Shown: piece after piece, positions 10,258 to 21,132 of the stretch
Position numbering within the stretch: the first letter of the stretch is position 1
Layout of the letters: the number at the start of each line of letters is the position of its first letter
Assembly: GCA_956465555.1 (NCBI GenBank)
Contig: OY101115.1
Span: forward strand, 3,596,001 to 3,660,000
Length of the DNA: 64,000 bases
Origin: Nitzschia sp. pyKryTriq1
Taxonomy: Eukaryota; Bacillariophyta; Bacillariophyceae; Bacillariales; Bacillariaceae
Direction of reading: 5' to 3'
The notes under the pieces: generated by a model
The model's input: only the letters and a program-made list of their open reading frames with translations
Database searches by the model: none
Told to the model about the DNA's origin: nothing
Translations under genes and position numbers: made by a program

Positions 10258-11537
10258 ATGTCCGATGACCCGGTGATATCGTTTTATGAGGAGCACTGCG
10301 TCTATTTGCCTGCCATGCTAGGCTGGTTTTTCTTTTCGGCGCTCTTGAGCACTTACAATAAGTTTGTCTTTGGAAATGGTCACATGGCCTTTCCATGTCC
10401 GTTGCTTTTGACCTCGATGCATTTTGCTATACAGTGGATTTTGAGTCACGCAGCGTGTGCTTTCTTCCCAGTGCATTTTGGATCCGAACGAGTAGACCGA
10501 ATGAGCTGGAAAGAATGGGCTAGCATCAGTATTCCGTGTGGGTTGGTGACGGCTCTGGACGTGGGACTTTCAAATTTGTCCTTGGTGACAATAACTATCA
10601 CCTTCTACACGATGGTCAAATCTTCCACACCAATTTTTGTCCTCGGGTGGGCCTACGTCTTTGGGATTGAAAAGATCACGTTGCGTTTGGTTGGAGTCAT
10701 TTTGGTGATTGCGTCAGGAGAGTTTCTCACAGTGGCGGGGGAAGTCGATTTTGTTCTACATGGCTTTTTGTTGTGTTTGACGGCAAGTGTACTATCGGGT
10801 GCACGATGGACATTAGTGCAAATGAAACTCCAAAGGTTGGAACCACCACTAAAGACAACCATTGTGACAATGAAGCTTTTGGCACCGAGCATGTTCTTCG
10901 GCATGCTGTTCATTAGCTTGGTCGTTGAACGGCCCTGGACAAAGTTTGCCTCATCGGATGCAAATATGGATGAGCTGGGGCGAGTGTTTGGCTTGGGTAT
11001 CGTGGGAGGCCTGTTGGCTGTTTCGATGGTACTTTGCGAGTTCTACCTCATCCTTCATGCTTCTGCCATCATCTTGATGATCGGAGGTGTCATCAAAGAG
11101 ATGGTGACAATTATGATTGGGTGCGTACCTGTGATTTGGGAGGAAACAGTTACTTTCGACCACCTCTTGTCTCACCCACAAATATTTCTCTATACAGCGT
11201 TACATTGTTTGGGGATAAGCTGAATGCCATCAACATTTCAGGGTGTGCTATTGTCTTCTCGGGTGTGATTCTCTACAAAATCGTATTCCATCTCGAGAAG
11301 GCCGAGAAGATGGAAATGGCAGTGAACGACAAGAATCTGAGGGAAAATGTTAGGAGTAAACTAATGCACGGGAGTGGAGATGATTTTCACGACGAACCCG
11401 ACGAGGCTAACTTTGTACGGACAAGAACCGTGGAGCTTGTGGACCGGGCACTCGGCAAGTCACCCCATATACACCACAAAATGATCCAGGTCGACTACGA
11501 GGCCGAAGATGTAATACCCCCTCTCCGAATGGTTTGA
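10258..11537 (+). CDS. SLC35C2-like sugar-phosphate/nucleotide-sugar transporter (TPT family)
   Basis: Two exons, 10258-11120 and 11198-11537, with a 77-bp GT-AG intron; about 400 aa. Roughly ten hydrophobic segments form the drug/metabolite transporter fold. Motifs typical of the TPT family include the STYNKFVFG loop after TM1, LSLVTITITFYTMVKSS in TM4, and GARWTLVQMKLQ after TM6. The pattern is closest to the SLC35C2/Ymd8 branch, which sits in the Golgi/ER and moves nucleotide sugars or sugar phosphates. Unspliced sequence runs into a stop soon after the donor. The C-terminal tail (about 80 aa) is hydrophilic and probably cytosolic. There is no plastid leader, so a plastid triose-phosphate role is unlikely. 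The substrate is unknown. Confidence 0.9.
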
Positions 11538-11880
11538 GATTCGAAATGCTACGAGTAGGGGAATACGAAGTGTGCTGGGCTCTGACTTCTTCTTTTGGGC
11601 CGAAATCGTATGGAACGTGGATCGATTGCCTACTACCTGTCTTGTCGGGACATGGACGAGGCTCGCGGTCGGATTATCTGGCTGTACGCGTTTTTGGTAA
11701 ATCAAACGACGTTCGCCTGTCGCCGTCTATTGGTACAGTAAGCTATCGAACACAACAACGCCGTGGGTTGGCAGACTACGAGTAGAGCGCCACGAACCTA
11801 ATATCTACTACACCTGGACCATGACCGAGTGGCCTGCATCATCACACTATCTCCTGAAGAAAACATCTCTATTTGGCTTC
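11538..11880. other. Convergent intergenic spacer
   Basis: 343 bp between the 3' ends of the transporter and SCO1 genes. I see no gene or clear element; it presumably holds both 3' UTRs. Confidence 0.5.
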
Positions 11881-13048
11881 TTACGCAACCGTTGTAGCTG
11901 CCGTCATTCGTTCTGTGATCTTCTCCACGATATCTTTAGGTCGCATTGATTGAGTGAAGCAATCGGCGAGTTCACCTTCGTCGTCGTGGAAGTAAACAAC
12001 AATAGAGTGGTCGACAAGATAGTCTCCGTCTTCTGTTTCTTCAGCTTTGCTCACATACACACGGTACTTCTTGGCCATTTGTTGCACTTGAGTTGGGGAG
12101 CCAGTCAAAAATACAATGTCCGGATGAAAGTCCATGGAGTATTCTTTGAGTGCCGACAGAGAATCTCTGGCTGGATCGACCGACACGAACACAGGAACAA
12201 TCTTGGACGCCACTTGAGGGTGCGTTTCTTTCAGTTGATCAATGACTCGAGCAATCTTTAGCATTTCGGACGGGCAAATATCAGGACATCGTGCAAAGCC
12301 AAAGTATAATAGTAACCACTTGCCCTTGAAGGAAACATTGGTCACAAGATTTCCATCCAGGTCCACCAAGGACCAAGGACCCCCGATCGCAGGTTTGCCA
12401 GCTAATACATCAGAGAAAACAGAAAACGAGAAAAAGGTGAGATACAACGATATGATGTACTCGCAATGTACTGTACTGTACTGTACTGTACTATAAAACT
12501 AAAACTAAAATGCCGACATGCAGCACCCCGATCCACCGGAAATTGCTCCGTCATTGACCCCTGGGAATCATCATCTGATTATCGTCGCGGTCGGTGTGCA
12601 TGCTGGCTGGAGGGGCAGTACTACCAGACTTACAAGGCCCAAATGCGTCATCTTCAGGGAACCAACCCCAGGGTGTCAATTTGAATTTTCGCGGAGCCAT
12701 AACGTCGGGATTTGGCGTCCAGCCATCAGACTCACTGGAAACTACTCGACCCATGGCCGATTCAAGTCGTCGTTCGCGTTCGATATTGTAGTAGGCGACG
12801 ATGGAAGCGGCAGCAATCCCCACCAAGAAGAGAGAAGGCCATGAAACTGGACCTCGATCTTTGATGTAAGATCCTGACCCTGCCTTGCCTGTTCCAATGC
12901 CTTGCGTCTTGGATCCCGAAGGACCCGCCGGGGGAGGAGTGGAAGCGGGTTGCTTCGGTGGAGGAGGCGACGACAGAAATCGTCGACTGGTAGTACAGGT
13001 GTGCGCTTTTCGAGCAGCGAGGCTTCCGAAACGGTACGCTCGAATCAT
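11881..13048 (-). CDS. SCO1: SCO1/SenC copper chaperone for cytochrome c oxidase
   Basis: Two exons: 13048-12634 (donor GTAAGT) and 12401-11881, intron 232 bp, about 311 aa. A second in-phase donor (GTGAGT at 12735/12734) would shorten exon 1 by 34 codons and give 277 aa; both join in frame to GKPAIGGPW. SCO1 delivers copper to the CuA site of COX2 in the mitochondrial inner membrane. Seen: an Arg/Ser-rich mitochondrial-type leader, one transmembrane segment after GPVSWPSLFL, the thioredoxin-like fold with the copper-binding CPDIC motif, SVDPARD, and the conserved copper-ligand His in DYLVDHS. The intron contains a repeated ACTGT microsatellite (about 12468-12491). The family is unambiguous; only the exon 1 end is open. 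Confidence 0.92.
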
Positions 13049-13663
13049 TGTACGTTGAGAACTATGTATACAAAAGAAAGCGTAAAGGAACGGGGGAGAA
13101 GCGAGTCGCGGAGTGTTTTGATGTATGGCCGTGTTGCTTGGTATTAATACAGTACCGGTACCGGTACAAGTACGGTAGCGGTATGAAACAAGAAGTCGTC
13201 CCTTTCGGAGTGAGATGAGAGTGTGTTCTTGCCGTTGCTTGTTGCTTCGTCAGCACGGCGAAACGGGAAAAAGTGAGCACCAATTTTCAACTCTCATAAC
13301 TCATAACCCAATAAATGAGTCGCATTGGTCGTCCAGTATTTCTCATTATTTTTTTTTCTTCTCTCCTGACGCCAAAGTCAAAGTGCCTGTCACATGAGAC
13401 ATCAATCGCGCGCGTGCCATGCCTCCATTTTTTTGTTACGAGGAATGACCCCTTCACCCCTCTCTAGAGGGATTTTTTGCGTCTTTGTTGTTTGTTTTGA
13501 TTGATCTCTGATTGCTTTTGCGTTGCTACTAGCTTGCCATTTCATCCATTTTGCGTTATCCTTGCTGGTTGCGGTTATTGTGTCACTGTCTTCGAATAGT
13601 TGAGGAGGAGGAGTCTGCAGTGATCGACTGGTCTATTCGTAAACCAAATAATAGCGTGGAGCA
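13049..13663. promoter_or_regulatory. Divergent promoter region
   Basis: 615 bp between divergent SCO1 and the small membrane-protein gene. It holds doubled ACCGGT palindromes at 13153-13164 and T-rich stretches at 13345-13365. Nothing coding is seen. Confidence 0.5.
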
Positions 13664-14386
13664 ATGAGGTTTCTGATGGGAAAGAGTATCGCTCCAACCA
13701 GGACGAAACCTCTGCCAATCCAAGGCATGCTTCGAAGGAACAAGAGTGGCGACGGCTTGACACCGCTCTTGCCTCCGCCACGCCTAAACAGCAACAGGCT
13801 ACCAAAGTCCACTCTACACAAGATTTTTGCTGCTATGCTGGCTGGGGTTTTCGTATGTTATTGTGTGCTCATGATGCTCATGATGCATCATCATCATCGT
13901 GACGAAAGTGTCTTTGAAACCGAGGGCAAGTGGGGACCTACCATTGCAGCGTCACACAAAGTCCTGCGAGATCACATTCAACAACTGTCGGACCAGCGAC
14001 GGAAAACGCTGGACGAAGAGCTTCTAAGACAGCAGCGGATACAAGATGATACTTCCAAGGCCCAAGTTAATAATAATACTGAAAAAGCCAGAAAGGTTGC
14101 AGTGGGGCCGCTAGGACAAAGTGCCAACACCAATGGAGGATTTTTTCCAGACTTGGAGGAGACCGATATTCACGACATGAGACCACCGGATGCCATTCAA
14201 AAAAGCAAGGCACAAGAAGGCCAGGCTGTAACTTCGAAAAGGAAGAGTTCACCGATACTCCATTTTGTCTCACGAGACAAGAACGTTGGAATGAATTCGA
14301 CATCTCAGGCAAACAACAACAACAAAACTATAGAGACTGATGGGGGTACTGACTTGGCCAAAGAAACGAAAGAAAAGACAAAATGA
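13664..14386 (+). CDS. Single-pass type II membrane protein, unknown function
   Basis: 240 aa, no intron. The basic N-terminus (about 50 residues, Arg/Lys/Pro-rich) is followed by one transmembrane helix (IFAAMLAGVFVCYCVLMMLMM, first residue about 54) and directly by a HHHH cluster. The rest is hydrophilic, rich in Lys, Gln, Asn and Thr, with an amphipathic or coiled-coil stretch at about residues 95-130. The layout is that of a Golgi-type stalk protein or a small type II anchor, but no catalytic domain follows. I recognise no family. Open frame and the clear TM support a real gene; an unseen downstream exon cannot be excluded. Confidence 0.6.
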   Translation: MRFLMGKSIAPTRTKPLPIQGMLRRNKSGDGLTPLLPPPRLNSNRLPKSTLHKIFAAMLAGVFVCYCVLMMLMMHHHHRDESVFETEGKWGPTIAASHKVLRDHIQQLSDQRRKTLDEELLRQQRIQDDTSKAQVNNNTEKARKVAVGPLGQSANTNGGFFPDLEETDIHDMRPPDAIQKSKAQEGQAVTSKRKSSPILHFVSRDKNVGMNSTSQANNNNKTIETDGGTDLAKETKEKTK

Positions 14387-14725
14387 GTGGAGAAATCAAT
14401 ATTGCAATGTGTTGGCTTGGTTTAACGCGCATCTACAGTAATATCAATGGTGGATCCTCGCAGCGGACGGTAGCCACAACACAATGCTAATTTCGCTTGC
14501 CACAGTCTCCGCCAGGAAGAGATCGACGCTGATTCCCATGTAGTGATTTTCTCACTGCATTCATTCGGCTGTATCAAGCCTCAATGCACGGTATAGAGTA
14601 ATCGTTCTACGCAGAGTGGCCAAGGCAGCAGGCTTTGAGACAAGCTTCAGCACTCAACTTCCAATGAATGATGTCTTGGCGACGACAAATCATTTTACTT
14701 TTCAATAATGTCGCCCCTCCCGCGG
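14387..14725. other. Convergent intergenic spacer
   Basis: 339 bp between convergent 3' ends; no gene, repeat or RNA recognised. Confidence 0.5.
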
Positions 14726-15676
14726 CTATAGAGTAGGTCTATCCCACCTAGTCTCTCCGCTTGTATTGTAGTAATACGTTTTCCCTAAGTTCTTGTCAGT
14801 GACAGCTGTCCAACCATCAGGTAGAGCATCGTCAGGGGTGGCCTTGTCGTTTCCAGAACTCGGAACTTGGGGCTTTTCCCAGCTTCGCTCACCAGTGACG
14901 CGTTGGAAATAATATGTTTTTCCTGAGGTCGGATCTTTTGCTGCTTCCCATCCAGCGGGCAGGGTTGGGTCAGGCCCTACCCCTAGCATCTGGTTTCGTC
15001 TTTGGATGACAGCTGCTATTTGCTCCATGGGGTTGTTTGGATCGTGTACAATGACAGGGCCGGCACTTTTCTTTCGTTTCTTCTTTTTTGGCTTTTTCGC
15101 CTCCTCTTCGTTTACATCTCCCTCGACGTCATTTGTGGCTGCTGCACCATTCTCTTCTTCAGTTAGTTCACCACGTAGCTTCTTGATGGCATCCATTCCG
15201 TCCCAAAAATATCCGGTTCCTCGATCTGGTCGTGTAGTAAAAATGTAGTTAAATTTCCACCCTTGGAAAGTTTTTGCTGGGATGAAGTACTCTTCATTCT
15301 CGGGTCTTATTTTCGCTTCAATGCTTTTAATGCGTTTTCTTTCAGCTGCTTCTTCGGAAGAATTCTTCTTCTTGAATGTTGTATACCCCGATCCGGCTCC
15401 AACGTGCCCGGATGCCTTTCGGACCTGATCCTCATTAGAACGCTCTTCTTCCCAGCTTGTGAATCCAGTACCTAGCCGGTCTGCCTTTTTCAAAGGAGCT
15501 TTAGGGGCTGCCGAAGGGCGATGATTCGCCGCTCCTTTAATATCCTTACGAAACTCTTGCCAGGATGCTGCCCCATCCGAGCCCAAAACAGGCTTGGAGA
15601 CAACGGCATCGACGTTGGCGAAGGCATCAAAAGAAGATTTCACTCCACTGGTCCCCTTATTGGAGGATGATGACAT
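14726..15676 (-). CDS. Tandem WW-domain protein
   Basis: 316 aa from the ATG at 15676 (a TTG opens the frame earlier). Two WW domains fill the last 80 residues: LPAGWEAAKDPTSGKTYYF to WEKP (about 240-273) and LPDGWTAVTDKNLGKTYYY to WDRP (about 284-316). Both keep the two signature Trp residues and the central YY/YF aromatic block, so both should bind proline-rich ligands. Upstream is a Lys-rich KKPKKKKRKK run (a likely nuclear localisation signal, about 190-200), and before it an aromatic-rich conserved-looking block (FIPAKTFQGWKFNYIFTTR). Paired WW domains with an NLS suggest a spliceosome or transcription-associated adaptor of PQBP1/FBP type, but that is inference. Confidence 0.85.
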   Translation of the reverse strand: MSSSSNKGTSGVKSSFDAFANVDAVVSKPVLGSDGAASWQEFRKDIKGAANHRPSAAPKAPLKKADRLGTGFTSWEEERSNEDQVRKASGHVGAGSGYTTFKKKNSSEEAAERKRIKSIEAKIRPENEEYFIPAKTFQGWKFNYIFTTRPDRGTGYFWDGMDAIKKLRGELTEEENGAAATNDVEGDVNEEEAKKPKKKKRKKSAGPVIVHDPNNPMEQIAAVIQRRNQMLGVGPDPTLPAGWEAAKDPTSGKTYYFQRVTGERSWEKPQVPSSGNDKATPDDALPDGWTAVTDKNLGKTYYYNTSGETRWDRPTL

Positions 15677-16039
15677 TTTTGAAGCCAGCGCCCTTGGGGT
15701 GCACGTAGCGGTTGCTTTGATTGATTGAGATGAGCGGTAGTAGAAGATGCTGGAAGCAATCAAATATGCAGCCTAACTTCGGGAATGGCATTCTGATGAT
15801 GAGTAAAGTAGACAACAAAGTACGCAACAACGTACAACAGCGAGTGGTGATGAGATGTGGCGTGTCGAGTGTCGAGCCGAGCGAGCGAGTGAGTTTTGCG
15901 AATTTCGACTAAAGCGACCGAAGTTCTGTACCGGTACGTGCGGCGATGCGCGTCGGCGATGCGTGCCAGGTGCGTACGGTATACAGCCTACGGGTATGTA
16001 CTTGTAGCTAGAAGAGCCATGGCCGCGCTCTCTTGACTT

Positions 16040-16110
16040 CTACTCTCTCTCTCTCTACTCTAGAGTAGCTAGAGCTAGTAGAGAGTAGAGAGAGACTCTA
16101 CTCTCTCTAG
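16040..16110. repeat. CTACTCT/AGAGTAG inverted repeat
   Basis: A pyrimidine arm (ACTCTCTCTCTCTCTACTCT) and a purine arm (AGAGAGTAGAGAGAGACTC) flank TAGAGTAGCTAGAGCTAG. It could fold into a long stem. The same unit recurs in other spacers of this window. Confidence 0.75.
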
Positions 16111-16244
16111 TACAGTAGACCATCTCTTCTCTCTATTTATTTTCTCTCTAGACCGGGGGGCTCTGGCTCTAATTGAATGCGAAAGTCGGAGTGCTACTAC
16201 TATCTGCATTGACGGCACACGAAACTAGTATATCCTCCCTTGTT

Positions 16245-16248
<4 letters not shown>

Positions 16249-16281
<33 letters not shown>
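16249..16281. repeat. TG dinucleotide microsatellite
   Basis: About 16 uninterrupted TG units upstream of TTTCGATAG, just downstream of the metacaspase 3' end. Confidence 0.9.
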
Positions 16282-16283
<2 letters not shown>

Positions 16284-16318
16284 CGATAGATTAATCTCAT
16301 AGGCAGGCTGCACAGACT

Positions 16319-17558
16319 TTACATTGTAGTGCATCCTCCGCACATGGCGATCGCCGCCGCAACGGGATCTTGTCCAGCCTGCTGCGCTGCAAAGAAAGCA
16401 GCAGCCATTTTTAACAGGGGTCCAAAGTCAAAATCCGGGTTCAAAGTCATCTCTTCGGATTCACCATCAGCCACGAAAGTGTATGGAAGATCCAGAACGC
16501 TACCCGAGTGACAACAATCCATCACGAAAGTTGCGAAGACACCCTCCTCTAGACCAGCCACCAACATCTTGTACAGGTCATCATCACGAATTTGTCCAGC
16601 TGTAGCATAATCAAGCGGAACTAGAGTCTCATCATAACCATCCTTCTCATCACCATTGTCATCTCGTAGTTTTCCTCCATGACCTGTACGTATATCACCA
16701 TTCATTTGCACGAGAGTGTCAGATCACCCCTACTGGCCCGTTTCTATAAGCATCAACGCAAAAATCGACACCTACCTGAATAGTGACAGAACACTGCGTC
16801 TCCGGATCTGGCTTCCGAAACCAACTTGCTGTATGCCGCCAAGATGTTTTTGCGCGTAGGATTAGTGTGTTTGCCGTCGTCCATCAACACTGTAATATTT
16901 TCCTCTTGAAATCCATGGCACTTCATGATGTATTCTTTCATCTTGAGCGCGTGAAAAGACTCAAATTGAGAATATGCTGATATCACCAACGTAATCGCTC
17001 CAAGGAATCTTGACTTACATTGAGAAGATCGTTATGGCAACCTCGCAACTCGCCGTTTTGACCCACATAATTGATACCGCTGCGAACAAGTCAGTTGAAA
17101 GATGATGATGATCATGAAACATCGTTCTTTGTGAGAGCACAATTCAGTCTTTGAAATGAGGTACGAAAGCATTCACATCCGGTACAATCTTACATCATTA
17201 CGGCTCTGCGTGTTCCAGTCATATTGTCAGGTACCAGATCGAATTTTTTTGACATGTCAACCGGGCGGGAAGAAGAAAGCTGGGGAATCTGCGAGTACCC
17301 TTTGCGGTTCAACATGTCTCGTACTTTTAGCAAAGTTTCCAGAAAACTCAAATCCTTTCCGGTGTCTTTATGATCCGCATAAGTGACATTGAGAAGAGAC
17401 GATGTCAAAGCCCCACCGGCCCTGCCCTTGGGATCGGGAAGAGAGAAGGATGCAACATTCGAAACATCAGCACTTGTTTGCTCATCGCGACACCCGCTGA
17501 TCATATGGATCTCGGCCGGGATGGCCTTCTTGGCGTTCATCAAAGCTTCGTTGGACAT
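16319..17558 (-). CDS. Type III (permuted p10-p20) metacaspase
   Basis: Four exons on the minus strand: 17558-17194, 17079-17019, 16941-16776 and 16683-16319; introns of 114, 77 and 92 bp, 318 aa. Metacaspases are Cys proteases cutting after Arg/Lys. Here the p10-like half comes first ([15 protein letters not shown], then [12 protein letters not shown], residues about 20-60) and the p20 half follows ([20 protein letters not shown], then the catalytic His in HYSGHGG at about residue 199 and the catalytic Cys in DCCHSG at about 255). This order defines type III metacaspases, known from algae with secondary plastids. Extra cysteines lie beside both catalytic residues (C194 and C254). A type III enzyme of Phaeodactylum is known to be under Cys-redox control. 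The tail has a CGGC. Confidence 0.94.
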
Positions 17559-18374
17559 TGTTCTATTCGATTATGTTCCCTGGAAGAATGCAATCAATGC
17601 GGATCCGATAAAACTACAGAATTGCCGTCGTCTTTTTTGGTCCGTTTGCAATTCTTGTGCCATCGATCGATAAGCGTTGTTGACAATGAAGGAGATGACA
17701 ATGAACAAGAAGAAGCAATCTTGATACTCCCTCCGACCCGCCATGCGTTTGAGAAATCTTGTGAGCGCCCGGCTCGTGGATTTTCTTATGTACTCATAAA
17801 GATCACGCCCGCACGCTCCAATACTTAGAAAAAGTCAGCGAGCCACATGATATCTTGTAAAAACATGAGATCGTCTTAGTCAAAAATCTCACCATCCGTC
17901 CACCACAGATCCACCATCCACCATCGTGTCTAGCGTCTAGCCTTCGTACGTGTGGTGATTTAGCTTGCGCCTTGCGCACCAGGGGTCGCGCTTCTGCGCG
18001 CTCGGCCATCCAAAATTGGAAAGTTCGTAAGAGTGTTTTTTGTTTTTGTTTATTTCGTACTACCACCCTGCTACCGGTACTGGTGGTAGCCTGGTACCGG
18101 TACAGACAGTAGTTCGGATTCTGGCGAATGAAAACGGCCCACAAGGAGGAAAAGAAGAAACTGATGTCTCTGCGGTGGAAGGCGGCGAGTTTCCGGCACT
18201 TTTCATTGGATCTCATCCCCGCCCCGCGGAGCTTCGCAGCCACATACCGGTACAGTCCAGCGACCATTGCCCTCTTCGCTTTCCAAAGCCTCCAAAGCCG
18301 AAAAGTGTATCCCTCCAACGTCCAACTGCACACGAGTGGTTTAGATCCACATTATCCCATATCATTGCAATATC
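17559..18374. promoter_or_regulatory. Divergent promoter region with TACCGGTA motifs
   Basis: 816 bp between divergent starts. TACCGGTA-type palindromes occur at about 18072-18079, 18095-18102 and 18246-18251. An open frame of about 176 codons on the minus strand has no protein-like features and is ignored. Confidence 0.5.
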
Positions 18375-19208
18375 ATGTCTTCATCATCAACTGTACTAGT
18401 AGGCTCCGCTCTTGTGTTAGCCGCAGCGGCTGCTGCCTTTCAGTTTTCTTCTCCCACCAAGTCCCGAGAAATCACGGAGATCGACGAAGATGTAGCAGAC
18501 TTTATCACTGCTGACGAAGTGGTGAAGATCTTTGATCGGCTGTTCCTCGAGATGCAGGCCGTTCTAGCGCAATTATCACAGCAGATCCAACAAATTCAAA
18601 TGTCAGGGCAGCAGATTCCTGAGAAGCAACTTCGCATGTTGCTCCGGGGAGAATTCGAGCGAGCTCTCGGGATCAAACAAAAGGTCATTTTGGAGGAGTA
18701 CGATATGGACGAAGATTGCCTAGAAGAAGCAACATGGGAATTCCTCGAGAAAGAAGAAGAAAACCCCAAGGTCAAGAAGGCTGTAGAGCGCTTCCAAAAA
18801 CTCTGGGAGAACGTTTCTGGCGAAAGTGTGGTCGGAAAGCGACCTGGCCAGGAAGGAGAAACCAAAGAGTCGGATTCCGTAGAGCTCTTGGACGCTCAGA
18901 GAACGATTGAGGTTGCTGAAGTTTACTTTGATGCCTTGACGAACGCAATGGGGGAACTTGTACAGGGAATGAAACAAGATGGAAAGAATCTGAGAGATCC
19001 CTCCATCGCGCAGGAATTGCAGATGCAGTTTGCTTCCGTAGCAAACGACAAGGGAGAGGAAGCTTTGGAGTCCATGGGTATTACTCAAGCACAGTTCCAG
19101 AAATCCATAGAAAAGAATGCCGAAAACCCAATGGTCGGTCGATCACTGGCGATGCTGCAAATGAAGCAACAACAAACGCTTATGAGCATGGGTGTGCCAG
19201 GCGCATAG
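18375..19208 (+). CDS. Conserved-looking protein of unknown function with Ala-rich leader
   Basis: 277 aa, intronless. The N-terminus is a hydrophobic Val/Leu/Ala run ending AAAAAAFQF (residues about 8-24), which can be read as a signal peptide with an ASAF-like junction or as a membrane anchor. The rest is predicted helical, with heptad-like Gln/Leu stretches (LFLEMQAVLAQLSQQIQQI, starting about 57), an acidic middle and a Met/Gln-rich tail. The segment EIDEDVADFITADEVVKIFDRLF looks like a helix-loop-helix but lacks EF-hand ligands. I do not recognise the family. Reading-frame length, codon use and defined ends support a real gene. Confidence 0.75.
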   Translation: MSSSSTVLVGSALVLAAAAAAFQFSSPTKSREITEIDEDVADFITADEVVKIFDRLFLEMQAVLAQLSQQIQQIQMSGQQIPEKQLRMLLRGEFERALGIKQKVILEEYDMDEDCLEEATWEFLEKEEENPKVKKAVERFQKLWENVSGESVVGKRPGQEGETKESDSVELLDAQRTIEVAEVYFDALTNAMGELVQGMKQDGKNLRDPSIAQELQMQFASVANDKGEEALESMGITQAQFQKSIEKNAENPMVGRSLAMLQMKQQQTLMSMGVPGA

Positions 19209-19844
19209 TCAAGTTTTGCATCGAGTAACTATGTCTTCGACATGTATAATTTCCATCTATCTTTTGTAAATTTAGTACCTTGTTTGAGTCTGATAAAGAA
19301 TCACCCATTCGAACCAAATGGCTTACTGACTCGAGAACGATTTGGGTCTATTTGACCTGTATCGGGAGCACCACTCATGCCCGGCTTCTTGATTGATCAA
19401 GTGTTCCCATCAACTCCTCCTATCATCGACATGTTTGGCTTCACTTCTCTCTCTAGACTTACGGGAAAGTCGTGCGAGAATCCGAGAGATGGACCTAGTC
19501 TACCAGTACTGTACGGTACATACTACTAGTCCAATAGCGGGCGGGTCCGCTGATATAGTATTTCATCTTGCTGCACGTACGGATACTCAACTGCAAGTAC
19601 GGCACACCAGTGATCCATTTGAGTACGGCACTCGCAGCAGTATATGAGATAAGGGTAGATCAACACCGTAGAACACTAGCTAGCTGGCTGTTCATATACT
19701 GTACTGCACTTCATAACAACGAAACAATGATACGTATCACGTAACTCAAGCCGGGTAGAAACTTCAAACATGATCTCTAACGCTAGCAATCCTAAAAATA
19801 ATTGCAAAAAGTGCCTTTTCTTTTGGCATCCAAAATCCAACACC
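19209..19844. other. Convergent intergenic spacer
   Basis: 636 bp with a GTAC-rich patch (about 19500-19630) and no recognisable gene. It presumably contains both 3' UTRs. Confidence 0.5.
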
Positions 19845-21132
19845 TTACTTATTCTTTGGGAAGAGGACATCTTCAAAGTGCTTCCACAAAATCGAGAAGA
19901 GAATTCCTTGTAGGCCGTTGGCAAGAATCTTGGTCTCGAGACTGGTGGGAGAAAAAAATGTTTGCAAGAGAAGAGAGGTATGAGGAAGATTGCTCCAATT
20001 TCCAAAACTAATCTAGCCATATAGAACGTACCCACGGAACATTAAGCCAGTGATACCCGATTCCTTCACCACATGTTGAAAGACTTGTGGATAAGTGAGT
20101 TGCTCGGGGTGCGACTGTTTGTAGACTTTCATTACACGAATCGAGTTACTGCAGGTATCACTGACGGCCGAACTGCAAAATCCAAGAATGGCGCGCCTTC
20201 CCAACTTCGCCAATTGCGTGTCTTGTTCAGGAATCTGCTCGCTCAAGAAATTATAAGTGAAAAACCAAGGATAGTGTCCAACAAACGTGGCTGAAGCAGC
20301 AGCGAGGGAACCATTGTACAAAGCCATGGGACCAGCGACGCGGACTTTGTCAACGACGTTCGAGAATTTTCCTGTCACTTGCATCGTAGTCTAGAGAGAA
20401 GAAAAAGAAGTATAATGAGTGGGGCGCGTTGAATCTTCAACAACGTGGCTATTCAGACAGCGGGCCAGCTATTGTTCGACGCACCTTGACGGTATCGATG
20501 GGCATGAGAAAGATGCGAAAGATAGCGGCCGACATACTGGCGGCAACTGTCTTGAATCCGACATTCATATCCTTGGTCATTTCCAAGTTGTCTAGAAGAG
20601 TCAACACTCCCGTGTTGGAGGCGGTATCCCCAAAGCGACTGAGAGGTCCCTGAAGGAGGGCAGGAAGGACTCCTCGGTAGAAACGAGGAATGCCTCCATC
20701 GGCATAAATAGCGCGCAAGGCTTGTGGGAAGGTGGTCCCGTTGCGGTATTGGTAATTGACCTAGGAGTATGAAAATAAACATGATATGACATGAGTAAAG
20801 TGGCGATCGAAGGAAGGCAGCATGCTCCAATCAAACGTCTGCAATGACAAGCCTTCACAAATGACAAAAACTCGAGGTAGGGGCTGAGGCACATTGGCAC
20901 CCACGGGATACTGAGTAACGAGAATTTGGAATCCCCAACAATATTATATAGAACAAGCATTCACATCCAAACAATCACATTTTTCACGCACAGTGGTTCG
21001 CATCCACATGAGGCAGGCCACATTAGCTCCCATCGCAACAGCGCCCGCCGTTCCTCCTCGAATGGCACTCGCGGAGGCCTTTTTCATGACTTCGCTAAAG
21101 CTCAGGGGCTCCTTTTTGTCTGAGCCACTCAT
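19845..21132 (-). CDS. Mitochondrial-carrier-family (SLC25-like) membrane protein
   Basis: Four exons: 21132-20992, 20760-20485, 20390-20032 and 19941-19845, with introns of 231, 94 and 90 bp and frame kept; 290 aa. The fold shows three repeats. The second repeat has the carrier signature PIDTVK at the end of an odd helix and matching glycine-rich segments (FYRGVLPALLQGPLSRFGDT). The last exon encodes the closing segment LETKILANGLQGILFSILWK. The first and third repeats have weak or missing Px[DE]xx[KR] signatures, so it is a divergent carrier and the substrate cannot be inferred. Carriers of this group lie in the inner mitochondrial (or sometimes plastid) membrane. Start choice: the ATG at 21132; an in-frame upstream codon at 21171 would add 13 residues. 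Confidence 0.85.

Larger units (their letters stand above)
15677..16318. other. Spacer with CT/GA hairpin and TG microsatellite
   Basis: 642 bp between the WW-protein start and the metacaspase 3' end. Contains TACCGGTA (about 15929-15936), a long imperfect inverted repeat of CTACTCT/AGAGTAG units (about 16040-16110) and a TG dinucleotide repeat (about 16249-16281). No gene. Confidence 0.6.

Noticed and set aside
17803-18333. 176-codon minus-strand frame
   Set aside because: Composition is Arg/Ser/Trp-rich and tracks GTAC-type repeats; it lies in a divergent promoter.
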